A stretch of DNA of 64,000 nucleotides from Nocardia gamkensis NBRC 108242 (GTDB lineage: Bacteria > Actinomycetota > Actinomycetes > Mycobacteriales > Mycobacteriaceae). Both the position numbers and the translations under genes were made by a program. Below the pieces are notes generated by a model. It was not told the DNA's origin. It did not search any database and saw nothing but the letters and a program-made list of their open reading frames with translations. Shown here piece after piece: positions 25,715 through 34,638 of this stretch (within the stretch, counting starts at the first letter, position 1; each line of letters begins with the position of its first letter). Where the stretch lies: assembly GCF_001612985.1 (NCBI RefSeq), contig NZ_BDBM01000006.1:62001-126000 (forward strand). Reading direction: 5' to 3'.

Positions 25715-25799
25715 TAGACGTAACCACGAATAACACGTAATCTGGCCTCAGCACGCACCCTCGGGTGTGCGAGGCGGAGCGGACGAAACGAGTACCTCA

Positions 25800-27308
25800 A
25801 TGACGCGGCATGTCGACGTATTGATCATCGGCGCTGGGCTGTCCGGAATCGGCATGGCCTGCCATCTCACCAGAGAGCGGACCGGGCGCAGTTACACGAT
25901 CCTGGAGCGCCGGACGGCCATCGGCGGCACGTGGGACCTGTTCCGTTATCCGGGCATTCGCTCCGATTCCGACATGTACACCTTCGGCTACGGCTTCCGT
26001 CCGTGGAACGGCACCAAGGTGCTGGCCGACGGTCCGCACATCCGGCAGTACATCGAGGAGACCGCCGCCGAGTACGGCGTCACCGAGCACATCCGGTTCG
26101 GGCGGAAGGTGACCACGGCGCGCTGGTCCGGTGAGACGTCCACCTGGACGGTCGAGGCGCTCGATGAGCAGACCGGCGAGACCGAGGTCTTCACCAGTAA
26201 CTTCCTGGCCGGCTGCACCGGCTACTACGACTACGACAACGGCTACCGCCCGAGGTTCCCCGGCGAGGAGAACTTCGGCGGGCAGATCGTGCACCCGCAG
26301 CACTGGCCCGAAGATCTCGACTTCACCGGCAAGCGGGTCGTGGTGATCGGCTCCGGCGCCACGGCGATCACCCTGATCCCGGCCATGAGCGACGCGGCCG
26401 CGCACGTCACCATGTTGCAGCGCTCACCGACCTACATCACCGCGTTGCCCGCCGACGACCCGGTCGCGGTGGGGATGAAAGCCGCCAAGGTGCCCGAGAG
26501 GCTCGCCTACCGGATCGGGCGGGCGCGCAACATCGCCTTGCAGCGCGCGAGCTTCCAACTCTCCCGCACCAACCCGGAGGCGGCCAAGAAGCTGCTGCTG
26601 GCCGCCGTGCGGATGCAGGTCGGCTCGGGTATCGACATGCGGCATTTCACCCCGAGCTACAACCCGTGGGACCAGCGGCTGTGCGTGGTGCCCAACGGCG
26701 ACCTGTTCAAGGTGCTGCGCAGCGGCAAGGCGTCCATCGTCACCGACCGCATCGAGACCTTCACCGAGACCGGCATCCGCCTGGTCTCCGGCGAGGAACT
26801 GCCCGCCGACCTGGTGATCAGCGCCACCGGCCTGAGCGTGCAGATGCTCGGCGGTATGAGCGTGGAGGTCGACGGCGAGCCGGTGGTCACCCGGGACCGG
26901 GTGGTCTACAAGGGCGCCATGCTCGACGGCGTGCCGAACGCGGTGATGGTGCTCGGCTACACCAACGCGTCCTGGACACTGAAGGCGGACTTGGCCGCCG
27001 AGTACTTCTGCCGCGTGCTCAACCACATGAAGGCCAACGGTTTCACCCGGGTCGAGGCCGTGGCCACCGATGGCGATCGGGGTGCCGATTCGGTGATGGG
27101 CGGCGCGCTGACCTCCGGCTACATCCAGCGCGGCGACGCGGTGATGCCGCGTCAGGGCACCAACGGTCCGTGGCAGGTGATCAACAACTACTTCCGCGAC
27201 CGCAAGCTGTTGCGCAAGGGGGCGCTCGAGGACGGGGTGCTGACCTTCGGCCGGGCGGAGCAGACGCCGACCGCCGCGCGTCCGCTGGAAGGCACGCGCA
27301 GCGCCTGA
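25800..27308 (+). CDS. EthA-like FAD-containing Baeyer-Villiger monooxygenase
   Basis: This 502-residue protein closely follows the mycobacterial EthA pattern. The FAD Rossmann motif is I-I-G-A-G-L-S-G-I-G at about 9-18, then G-G-T-W-D-L-F-R-Y-P-G-I-R-S-D-S-D-M. The Baeyer-Villiger fingerprint F-x-G-x3-H-x3-W-P is present as F-G-G-Q-I-V-H-P-Q-H-W-P, followed by the NADPH motif V-I-G-S-G-A-T-A. It inserts oxygen next to ketones or oxidises thio-compounds using NADPH and O2. EthA usually pairs with a divergent EthR; here the nearest TetR gene is convergent downstream and seems to serve the carboxylase instead. Confidence 0.9.
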   Translation: MTRHVDVLIIGAGLSGIGMACHLTRERTGRSYTILERRTAIGGTWDLFRYPGIRSDSDMYTFGYGFRPWNGTKVLADGPHIRQYIEETAAEYGVTEHIRFGRKVTTARWSGETSTWTVEALDEQTGETEVFTSNFLAGCTGYYDYDNGYRPRFPGEENFGGQIVHPQHWPEDLDFTGKRVVVIGSGATAITLIPAMSDAAAHVTMLQRSPTYITALPADDPVAVGMKAAKVPERLAYRIGRARNIALQRASFQLSRTNPEAAKKLLLAAVRMQVGSGIDMRHFTPSYNPWDQRLCVVPNGDLFKVLRSGKASIVTDRIETFTETGIRLVSGEELPADLVISATGLSVQMLGGMSVEVDGEPVVTRDRVVYKGAMLDGVPNAVMVLGYTNASWTLKADLAAEYFCRVLNHMKANGFTRVEAVATDGDRGADSVMGGALTSGYIQRGDAVMPRQGTNGPWQVINNYFRDRKLLRKGALEDGVLTFGRAEQTPTAARPLEGTRSA

Positions 27309-27312
27309 GCGC

Positions 27313-27930
27313 CTACAGCCCGAGCAGGGTTTCGGCGACTTCACCCATGGCGGCGCAATACTCGGCGCGGCCGGACTCGTCGGCGGTCCGGCGGGCGAGG
27401 ACGCCCGCGGTGAGGGTGTAGCCGATGGTCTCCGCGATCACGCGCGGGTCCGTCACCGGCGCGATGCGGCCCGCCTCGATCTGACGCTGGAGATACCGGG
27501 TGAAGCGGCGGATCGGGCGCTCGGTGATCTCCTCGGCCAGTGTGGCCACCTTCGGGTCCACCGCCCCGCGCTCGTCGATCATGCGCAGCAAGGGCCCGGC
27601 CGTGGCGACCGCCGTGGCGAAGGATTCTATGGTGGCGCGCAACACTATTCGCGGATCGTCGTCCTCGATGCCCGGCTCCTGGGCGGCGAGGAAGTCGTCG
27701 CGAACCCGTTCGGCCAGCGCGAGGAAGATCTCCTCTTTCGAGGCGAAGTAGACGTACATCGTCGCGCGGGAGACGCCCGCCGCCGCGGTGATCGCGGCGA
27801 CCGTGGTGTTGTCGTAGCCGCGCTCGGCGAACACCCGGGCGGCGGCGTCGAGCAGGGCGTGGTGCCGGGGGGTGTGCGAACGCTCCCGCGCTGCGCGCAC
27901 CGACCAGGTGGACTGGGTCACGCCGGTCAT
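27313..27930 (-). CDS. TetR-family transcriptional regulator
   Basis: From ATG 27930 this 205-residue regulator has a TetR HTH: A-L-L-D-A-A-A-R-V-F-A-E-R-G-Y-D-N-T-T-V, A-A-I-T-A-A-A-G-V-S-R-A-T-M-Y-V-Y-F and K-E-E-I-F-L-A-L at about 24-70. The rest is a helical ligand-binding domain. Its start lies 12 bases from a perfect 22-bp palindrome that sits between it and the divergent acyl-CoA carboxylase, so it likely represses both. It is convergent with the monooxygenase gene, with only four bases between their stops. Confidence 0.92.
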   Translation of the reverse strand: MTGVTQSTWSVRAARERSHTPRHHALLDAAARVFAERGYDNTTVAAITAAAGVSRATMYVYFASKEEIFLALAERVRDDFLAAQEPGIEDDDPRIVLRATIESFATAVATAGPLLRMIDERGAVDPKVATLAEEITERPIRRFTRYLQRQIEAGRIAPVTDPRVIAETIGYTLTAGVLARRTADESGRAEYCAAMGEVAETLLGL

Positions 27931-27941
27931 CGTGCCGCATA

Positions 27942-27963
27942 TTGACGTTGACGTCAACGTCAA
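27942..27963. promoter_or_regulatory. Perfect 22-bp palindrome, candidate TetR operator
   Basis: The half-site TTGACGTTGAC (27942-27952) is followed immediately by its exact reverse complement (27953-27963). It lies between the TetR start (27930) and the carboxylase ATG (27978), so binding would block both genes. A fully symmetric 22-bp site fits two TetR dimers or one long operator. Confidence 0.75.
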
Positions 27964-27977
27964 CGAGACTGGGCGGC

Positions 27978-30900
27978 ATGCAGGTCGTTGTGGTCAACAG
28001 GGGAGAAATAGCGGTTCGCGTGCTGCGCACCGCCAGGGAACAGGGCTGGCGGACCGTGGCGGTGCACACCGCCGAGGAACAAGACGCGCTGCATGTCCGG
28101 TTGGCCGACGACGCCGTGCCGTTGCCGGGCGCCGGGGCCGCCGCCTACCTCGACGTGACGGCGGTGATCGCCGCGGCCAGGAAGGCGGGGCCGGGAGCGT
28201 TCGTGCACCCGGGCTACGGATTTCTCAGCGAGAGTGCCGAATTCGCGCGCGCGTGCGCCGCGGCGGATCTCGTCTTCGTCGGTCCGTCGCCCGAAGCGCT
28301 CGAGGTCTTCGGTGACAAGACCGCGGCGCGCGCGGCGGCCGATCGCGCGGGCGTCCCGGTGATCCCGGCGACGGATCGCGGCGCCGACCTCGCCGCGGTC
28401 GAGTCGCTGCTCGCCGCACATCCCGACGGCGTGATGGTGAAGGCCGCCGCGGGCGGTGGAGGCCGTGGTATGCGCGCCGTGCGGGATGCGGCTCACCTTC
28501 CGCCGGTGATCGAACGCTGCCGCGCGGAGGCGCTGGCCGGATTCGGTGACTCCGGGATCTACGCGGAGGCGCTGGTCACCGGCGCCCGCCACATCGAAGT
28601 CCAGATCGTCGCCGACGGCCGCGGCGCGGCGGCCGTCGGCGATCGCGATTGCAGCGTGCAGCGCAGGCAGCAGAAACTCCTCGAGGTGGCGCCCGCGCCC
28701 GAACTCTCCCCCACGTTGCGCGAGCGATTGCACGGCTGGGCTGTCCGGATCGCCGAATCGGTCGGTTGCCGCGGGGTTCTCACCGTCGAGTTCCTCACGC
28801 GCGGCGACGAGGCGTGGTTTCTCGAGGTCAACCCGCGATTGCAGGTCGAGCACACCGTCACCGAAGCGGTCATGGGGATCGACCTGGTCGCGGTGCAATG
28901 CGATCTGGCCCGCGGCGCCACGCTGGCCGAACTGGCGCTGCCCGCTCCTGATGGCGCCCGCGGCTTCGCGGTGCAGGCGCGCCTGAACGCCGAGACCGTC
29001 ACCTCGGGCGGCGACGTGCTGCCCGGCGCGGGCACGCTGACCCGGTTCGCGCCCCCGACCGGTGGCGCGGTGCGGGTCGACACCGCCGCGTTCACCGGGA
29101 TGCGGCAGGACGCGCGTTTCGACTCTCTGCTGGCGAAGATCGTCGCGAGTGGTCCGTCCTATCCGGCCGCACTGCGCCGGTGCGCGGACGCCCTGGCCGA
29201 GACCGTCGTGACCGGGGTGGACACCAATCTCGCCGTGCTGCGCGCGGTCCTGGCGGAGTTGGCGCGGGGCCGCGTCGTCTCGACCACGTGGTTCGAGCAG
29301 AACGTCGGTGAATTGGTCCAGCGTGCCGAGGATTTCGCTCTCGCCTTGCCTGCCGCGCCGGTCGGAGAGCCGGTCGCGGCGGCCGAGGTGACACTGGCCG
29401 GTGACGAGCAAGCGGTGCGTTCGCCGATGGGCGGCACGGTGGTCGCGCTCCCGGAGCCCGGGACCGTCGTCGCGGCGGGTGGCGAGGTCGCGGTACTGGA
29501 AGCGATGAAGATGCAGCACGTGGTGCGCGCCGAACAGGACTTGCGCGTGTGCCGCCTCGTCGTGGCGCTCGGTGCCGTCGTCGATCCGCATGCGCCGCTG
29601 CTGACCTTCGTCGCCGCCGACTACGACGGCGCGGTCGTGGCGGACGGTGCGGTAGACCTGGATTCGGTGCGCGCCGATCTCGCCGAAGTCCACGCTCGCC
29701 ACCGCGTCGGCCTCGACGAAGCCCGTCCGGAGGCGGTCGCGAAACGCCATCGACTCGGGCGGCGCACCGCCCGGGAGAACATCGCCGACCTGGTCGACGC
29801 GGACAGCTTCGTGGAATACGGCGCGCTCGCGGTCGCCGCGCAGCGCCTGCGTCGGAGCCAGGAGGACCTGATCGCGAACACACCCGCCGACGGTCTGGTC
29901 GCGGGCGTGGCCACCGTCGGCGCCGAGCGATTCGGCCCCGATCGCTCCCGCGTGGTGGTGCTGTCCTACGACTACACGGTGCTGGCGGGCACCCAGGGGA
30001 TGCGCAACCACGTCAAGACCGACCGCATGCTGGAACTCGCTCGCGAGCAACGGCTTCCGGTGGTCTTCTTCACCGAGGGCGGTGGCGGCAGACCGGGCGA
30101 TACCGACTACCCCGGCATCTCCGGCCTGGACGTCACCACCTTCCGCGCGATGGGTGCGCTCTCCGGCCGTGTGCCGCTGATCGGGATCGTGTCCGGACGC
30201 TGCTTCGCGGGCAACGCTGCCCTGCTCGGCATGTGCGACGTCGTGATCGCCACCCCCGACGCGAACATCGGCATGGGCGGTCCGGCCATGATCGAGGGCG
30301 GCGGACTGGGCGTGTACGCACCGGAGGAAATCGGGCCGGTCGAGGTGCAGCGCCGTAACGGCGTCGTGCACATCGTCGCCGCCGACGAGGCCGAGGCGGT
30401 CGCCACCGCGCGTCGCTATCTCGCCTACTTCCAAGGCGACACCGCGGACTGGACCGCGCCGGACCCGCGCCTGGCGCGGCACGTGGTCCCGGAGAATCGC
30501 CTGCGCGCGTTCGACATCCGAGCCGCCATCGAAGCCGTCGCGGACGTCGGGTCGGTGCTGGAATTGCGGCGCGACTGGGCGGTCGGGATCGTCACCGCGT
30601 TGATCCGGGTCGAGGGACGGCCCTTCGGCTTGATCGCCAACAACTGTCACCATCACGGCGGGGCGATCGACGCTCCCGCCGCGGACAAGCTGGGCATGTT
30701 CCTGCGCTTGTGCGACGCCCACGGCCTGCCGATCGTCTCCTTGTGCGACACACCGGGTTTCATGGTGGGCCCGGACGCGGAGAAGGACGCCACGGTGACG
30801 AAGTTCAGCCGCCTGTTCATCGATTCCGCCGCGCTCTCGGTGCCGCTGGGCACCGTCATCGTCCGCAAGGGTTACGGTCTGGGCGCTCAAGCCATGGCTG

Positions 30901-31163
30901 CCGGTTCGTTCCGTGCGCCCCGGTTCGTCGTCGCGTGGCCGACCGGGGAGATCGGCGGCATGGGCCTCGAGGGCGCGGTCCGCCTCGGGTTCGCCAAGGA
31001 ACTGGCCGCGATCGATGATCCGGTCCAGCGTCAGGAGGCTTTCGACAATCTGGTCCAGCTCGCCTACGCCAACGGTAAGGCACTCACCGCCGCCGCCGTG
31101 CTCGAGGTCGACGACGTCATCGACCCCGCCGACACCCGCCGCTGGCTTCGCACACTGCGTTGA
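27978..31163 (+). CDS. Single-chain acyl-CoA carboxylase (BC-BCCP-CT)
   Basis: This 1061-residue protein carries every domain of a biotin-dependent carboxylase. Biotin carboxylase covers about 1-450, with the ATP-grasp loop K-A-A-A-G-G-G-G-R-G-M-R and E-V-N-P-R-L-Q-V-E-H-T-V-T-E. BCCP lies near 480-550, with the biotinyl Lys511 in E-A-M-K-M. Carboxyltransferase covers about 560-1061 (V-V-V-L-S-Y-D-Y-T-V-L-A-G-T-Q-G and G-G-G-G-R-P-G-D-T-D-Y). Single-chain long-chain acyl-CoA carboxylases of mycobacteria have this content, so a similar substrate is plausible but unproven. It has its own divergent TetR gene with a shared 22-bp palindrome. Confidence 0.9.
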   Translation: MQVVVVNRGEIAVRVLRTAREQGWRTVAVHTAEEQDALHVRLADDAVPLPGAGAAAYLDVTAVIAAARKAGPGAFVHPGYGFLSESAEFARACAAADLVFVGPSPEALEVFGDKTAARAAADRAGVPVIPATDRGADLAAVESLLAAHPDGVMVKAAAGGGGRGMRAVRDAAHLPPVIERCRAEALAGFGDSGIYAEALVTGARHIEVQIVADGRGAAAVGDRDCSVQRRQQKLLEVAPAPELSPTLRERLHGWAVRIAESVGCRGVLTVEFLTRGDEAWFLEVNPRLQVEHTVTEAVMGIDLVAVQCDLARGATLAELALPAPDGARGFAVQARLNAETVTSGGDVLPGAGTLTRFAPPTGGAVRVDTAAFTGMRQDARFDSLLAKIVASGPSYPAALRRCADALAETVVTGVDTNLAVLRAVLAELARGRVVSTTWFEQNVGELVQRAEDFALALPAAPVGEPVAAAEVTLAGDEQAVRSPMGGTVVALPEPGTVVAAGGEVAVLEAMKMQHVVRAEQDLRVCRLVVALGAVVDPHAPLLTFVAADYDGAVVADGAVDLDSVRADLAEVHARHRVGLDEARPEAVAKRHRLGRRTARENIADLVDADSFVEYGALAVAAQRLRRSQEDLIANTPADGLVAGVATVGAERFGPDRSRVVVLSYDYTVLAGTQGMRNHVKTDRMLELAREQRLPVVFFTEGGGGRPGDTDYPGISGLDVTTFRAMGALSGRVPLIGIVSGRCFAGNAALLGMCDVVIATPDANIGMGGPAMIEGGGLGVYAPEEIGPVEVQRRNGVVHIVAADEAEAVATARRYLAYFQGDTADWTAPDPRLARHVVPENRLRAFDIRAAIEAVADVGSVLELRRDWAVGIVTALIRVEGRPFGLIANNCHHHGGAIDAPAADKLGMFLRLCDAHGLPIVSLCDTPGFMVGPDAEKDATVTKFSRLFIDSAALSVPLGTVIVRKGYGLGAQAMAAGSFRAPRFVVAWPTGEIGGMGLEGAVRLGFAKELAAIDDPVQRQEAFDNLVQLAYANGKALTAAAVLEVDDVIDPADTRRWLRTLR

Positions 31164-31199
31164 TGTGCGGCGGCGTGAGGCTCGGCGGCCGATGCCGGA

Positions 31200-31218
31200 C
31201 TCGGCTCGCACAGCCGAG
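31200..31218. terminator. Terminator hairpin between convergent genes
   Basis: CTCGGCT (31200-31206), loop CGCAC and AGCCGAG (31212-31218) form a perfect 7-bp stem. It sits within a larger GC-rich self-complementary stretch between the carboxylase and the convergent serine hydrolase. Confidence 0.6.
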
Positions 31219-31282
31219 CCGCCGGCTCCGCGCCGCGGCTCGACAGCCGGCCCGCAGGGCCGCTCCATGAGGGTGTGCGGCG

Positions 31283-32446
31283 TCAGCGCACCCCGCTCAG
31301 CGCGTCGACCAGGTTGCGGGCGCGCAGGTCCAGCGCGCCTTCGACGATGTGGTTGGTGACGTAGGCGAAGGCGAGGCGGCGATCGGGGTCGGCGAACGCG
31401 AGACTGCCGCCACGGCCCGGATGTCCGAACGAAGCGCCACCGCCGAGCGGCAGCTCCGGGGTGGGCAGCATGTACCCGGAGGCATACCGGCCGGGCAGCA
31501 TCAGCACCCGATCGGTGCCCGCCACCTGTTCGCGAGTGGCCGCCGCGAGGGTGTCGTCGGTGAGCAGGCGCCGGCCGTCGACCTCGCCGACGAGCGCCGC
31601 GTACAGCCGGGCCAAGCCGCGGGCGGTGCCGATGCCGTTGCTGGCGGGCAGCTCCGCGGCCTGGACGGTCGGGGAATCGAAGTCGATATCCGCGGGGTCG
31701 GTGATCTGGAAGGCCCGATTGACCAGCGCCTGCGGGTCGCGCATCGCGGCGAGCAGTGGACGCAGCGACTCGGGAACGTTGTCCTCGGGCACCTCGGACA
31801 GATCGGGCGCCGGAGCGAAGACCAATCGGCTCACCCGATGCTGCTCCGCCGGTGGGAGCCCGATGAAGAAGTCGATATCGAGTGGACCCGCGATCTCCTC
31901 GGCCAGAAACCGGCCCGGCGTGCGACCGGACACGCGGCGAATCACTTCGCCGATCAGCCAGCCGTAGGTGCGCCCGTGATAGCCGAACGCGGTCCCGGGC
32001 TGCCAGTTCGGCGCCTGCGCGGCCAGCGCCTCGACCATCGGCGTCCAGGCCAGGGCGTCGTCCAGCGGAACGGGCTCGTCCAGCGCCGCCAGGCCCGCCT
32101 GGTGGGTGAGCAGCCACCGCACCGGGATGCGTGCTTTGCCCGCCGCCGCGAACTCCGGCCAGTATCGCGCGACGGGAGCGTCGAGGTCGAGTTCGCCCCG
32201 TTGCGCCAGCAGGTGCGCGATCGTGGCGACGACGCCTTTCGTCGCCGAGTAGACCAACTGCAGCGTGTCGCGCTGCCATGGCCGCCCGGTGCCGGGATCG
32301 GCCGATCCGCCCCACAGATCGACCACCGGCTGCCCGTCCCGGTACACGCAGACCGCGCCGCCGACCTCGCCGTGTTCGGTGAAGTTCGCCGCGAACGCCT
32401 CCCGCACGGCCTGGTAACCGGCGGCGACGGTTCCTTCGACTGTCAT
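31283..32446 (-). CDS. Serine hydrolase, class C beta-lactamase/family VIII esterase fold
   Basis: From ATG 32446 this 387-residue protein has the S-x-x-K nucleophile motif as S-A-T-K in V-Y-S-A-T-K-G-V-V-A. The conserved tyrosine region follows in F-G-Y-H-G-R-T-Y-G-W-L-I-G-E-V. A late F-G-H-P-G-R-G-G-S-L replaces the K-T-G triad. This is the EstB/LipE type, acting on short-chain esters rather than beta-lactams. There is no signal peptide, so it is probably cytoplasmic. The gene is transcribed toward the carboxylase. Confidence 0.88.
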   Translation of the reverse strand: MTVEGTVAAGYQAVREAFAANFTEHGEVGGAVCVYRDGQPVVDLWGGSADPGTGRPWQRDTLQLVYSATKGVVATIAHLLAQRGELDLDAPVARYWPEFAAAGKARIPVRWLLTHQAGLAALDEPVPLDDALAWTPMVEALAAQAPNWQPGTAFGYHGRTYGWLIGEVIRRVSGRTPGRFLAEEIAGPLDIDFFIGLPPAEQHRVSRLVFAPAPDLSEVPEDNVPESLRPLLAAMRDPQALVNRAFQITDPADIDFDSPTVQAAELPASNGIGTARGLARLYAALVGEVDGRRLLTDDTLAAATREQVAGTDRVLMLPGRYASGYMLPTPELPLGGGASFGHPGRGGSLAFADPDRRLAFAYVTNHIVEGALDLRARNLVDALSGVR

Positions 32447-32537
32447 GCGGCACAGCATGTCACGACGCGGCCGGGCGGGCACCCGGCCCGATCTCGCGGC
32501 GGGCCGCCCCGTTATCCGGCCTACGGTGGTCGGCCGG

Positions 32538-33872
32538 TTATGCGGCGATGGTGCGGTCGGTGTGCCCAGGCGGCCGGCGACCTGCGGTCAGAGGCCGGCC
32601 GAACGCCGCGCGCAGTGCCGTCCCGGCCATGACGAGCAAGCCGCGCACTCCGGGCGCCATGGTCGCGACAGAACGTACCGTCCGGGTGCCCGCGGGCGGC
32701 AACTGTTTGCCTGCGAATCGGTCGGCGAGCCATTGCAGGCTGATCGGCGTCGAGAGTGGCAGGAGGGTGAAGTGGTCGCTGCACCGGTCGCGCAGGTAGG
32801 TGACGTGGACGCCCGCGCGGCGGTAACTGTCGACTTGTGCGTCGATTCCCTCGATGTGCACGATCTTGTCGCGCACGGGCTGGACGACCAGCAGCGGGCA
32901 CCGTGGAGCGGATCCGCCCAGCCGCAGATCGTCCAGCATGCCCTGCATTTCCGGTTCGGCCATGATTTGTTCCAAGGACTTGTGCAGGTAGTCGTCGAAT
33001 TTCTGGTTGGCCAGCCGCAGCAGCGCGGTGATGGGCGGCAGCCTCCGCGCGCGATCCAGTAGGCGGTGGCCTTCCGGAGTGAGGTTGGCCTCGATGACGC
33101 GATCGAGGATCGGGTACAGCGGCCGCAGCGCGGCGATGACGATGGCGGGGAAGCCGGCGTAGCGGCCGCCGTTGAGCCGGATGAACACCTGCCCGGGATC
33201 GCCGACGGGGGAGCCGAGGACGGCGCCCACGATGTCGAGTTCGGGGGCATAGGTCGGCGCCATCTCGACGAGCCAGGAGCTGGCCATGCCGCCACCGGAG
33301 TAGCCCCAGACGCCGACCATGGTGTCGGTGCGCAGATGTAGTGGCCCGAACTGCAGGGCGGCCCGGACGCCGTCCAAGGCGCGGTAGCCGGGTTCGCGTG
33401 GGGCGCCGAAATTGCCTGCGCGGCCACCGTGGTCGGCGATGCTCACCGCCCAGCCGCGCCGCAGGGCGCCGGCGACCAGCAACCATTCCGCCTGCGTGAT
33501 GGACCCGCGGGCCCGCGCGCCGCGTTGCAGGACATAGGAGGGGTCGCAGCGCTCGGTGACGGCGTCGATCGCCGATTGGAACGCCAGCAACGGCCGATCG
33601 GGATCAGGTACGGCCCCCGCGGGCAGGAGCACGGTCGTGACCGCGGCCTCCGCCCGGCCGTGCAGATCGCTGCTGCGATACAGCAGTTGCCATGCCGAAA
33701 CCTGCTGCGGCACAGCCGCGAACAGCGCCACCTCGACGGGACGGCTCCGCACGATCGCGCCCGGCCTGTGCGCGGCCAGGTCGGCCGGTGGTCGGTAGAA
33801 GGGATCCTGTGCGGGCAGGAGTGGGTTGTGCTCGGCCTTCCGCCGGCCACCGATATTCGAACGCCTTCTCAT
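32538..33872 (-). CDS. Secretory-lipase-family (LIP, PF03583) alpha/beta hydrolase
   Basis: This 444-residue lipase-family protein has the nucleophile elbow G-Y-S-G-G in V-W-G-Y-S-G-G-G-M-A-S-S-W. The acid is probably in V-V-Q-P-V-R-D-K-I-V-H and the histidine in R-C-S-D-H-F-T-L. Relatives such as Candida and Nocardia LIP proteins are secreted, but the N-terminus here is basic with no clear hydrophobic signal peptide. Export is therefore uncertain. An AGAGG sequence precedes the ATG. It lies 141 bases downstream of padC on the same strand and may be in its transcript, which would add a second esterase to the padC/MarR module. Confidence 0.85.
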   Translation of the reverse strand: MRRRSNIGGRRKAEHNPLLPAQDPFYRPPADLAAHRPGAIVRSRPVEVALFAAVPQQVSAWQLLYRSSDLHGRAEAAVTTVLLPAGAVPDPDRPLLAFQSAIDAVTERCDPSYVLQRGARARGSITQAEWLLVAGALRRGWAVSIADHGGRAGNFGAPREPGYRALDGVRAALQFGPLHLRTDTMVGVWGYSGGGMASSWLVEMAPTYAPELDIVGAVLGSPVGDPGQVFIRLNGGRYAGFPAIVIAALRPLYPILDRVIEANLTPEGHRLLDRARRLPPITALLRLANQKFDDYLHKSLEQIMAEPEMQGMLDDLRLGGSAPRCPLLVVQPVRDKIVHIEGIDAQVDSYRRAGVHVTYLRDRCSDHFTLLPLSTPISLQWLADRFAGKQLPPAGTRTVRSVATMAPGVRGLLVMAGTALRAAFGRPLTAGRRPPGHTDRTIAA

Positions 33873-34013
33873 CACGGCCTCTTGTTTCTTCCGGCGGAGG
33901 ATCGACGGTGTCAGGCGCTCGGCGACGGTGCGACCGGAGCGGCACACCGTATGCCGAGCTTCCCCGCACCGACCGCCGGAATCGGCGTGAACGAGGATCG
34001 CTCGCGTTCGGCA

Positions 34014-34544
34014 TCAGTTGACTCGGTCCGCGTATCCGGACGGCAATTCGTCCGGTGCGCAGGCGATGACGGCGTCGTCGTTCTCGCCGACATGTTCATA
34101 CCACGTGATGGTGGCGAGCTCGCTGACCACATGGATCGGGTAGGTCGGGCCCTGGTCGCGATAGGAGGTCATCCGGTCGAGGAACTCGTTCTGGAACAGC
34201 ACTGTTCGTTCGGGGTGCTCGTGTACCCAGCGCGGGAAGAAGATGACCCCGTGCAGAAGTCGCCGCGCGGGCAGGATGTCCACGGCGACGCTGGTGCCGG
34301 TCGGTTCGGTCCAGGAGACCTTGAAGTGGTCGGTAGTGATCCGGACGGCGTCGACGTGCTGATCTTTGACCCAGCGTCCACCGACCATGCCCGAGTGGAT
34401 CCGGTAGTCGATGGTGTGGTTGTTCTTCACGTACATCTCGTACCGCCACCCGTTGTCGTAGCGGTAGAGGAATCGATGCCCCACGAGGCCGGTCAACTCG
34501 GCCATCGGCGGCTCGCTGTCCTCGGTGCGACGTGGGACGCTCAT
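34014..34544 (-). CDS. padC: Phenolic acid decarboxylase
   Basis: This 176-residue protein aligns with Bacillus PadC along the whole core: [31 protein letters not shown] and [10 protein letters not shown]. The known catalytic positions are all kept: Tyr27, Tyr29, Arg57 and Glu80 correspond to Bacillus Tyr11, Tyr13, Arg41 and Glu64. It converts p-coumaric, caffeic or ferulic acid to the vinylphenol without a cofactor. AGGAG lies before the ATG. PadC genes are usually under PadR; here a divergent MarR gene and a MarR-type operator are adjacent. Confidence 0.93.
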   Translation of the reverse strand: MSVPRRTEDSEPPMAELTGLVGHRFLYRYDNGWRYEMYVKNNHTIDYRIHSGMVGGRWVKDQHVDAVRITTDHFKVSWTEPTGTSVAVDILPARRLLHGVIFFPRWVHEHPERTVLFQNEFLDRMTSYRDQGPTYPIHVVSELATITWYEHVGENDDAVIACAPDELPSGYADRVN

Positions 34545-34598
34545 CGGAAAGGCTCCTGTGCGGGGTGGCCGGGGCGGTACGCGCCCGTGCAACTAATA

Positions 34599-34613
34599 CT
34601 TTTGTTGCAAAAT
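34599..34613. promoter_or_regulatory. MarR-type operator in the padC/marR gap
   Basis: CTTTTGT, one base, GCAAAAT is a near-palindrome inside a longer AT-rich inverted repeat that starts around 34593. It agrees at 12 of 15 positions with the perfect site at 35198-35212 upstream of the carboxylesterase. It lies between the padC (34544) and marR (34639) starts. Confidence 0.65.
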
Positions 34614-34638
34614 TAATAGCGGGTGCCGTGCACCGCAA

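Noticed and set aside
27960..32453. Very long open frame (about 1500 codons) on the minus strand across the carboxylase and hydrolase region
   Set aside because: It is opposite a clearly recognised biotin carboxylase and the translation is Arg/Ala/Pro/Gly-rich with no family features. This is a GC-rich shadow.
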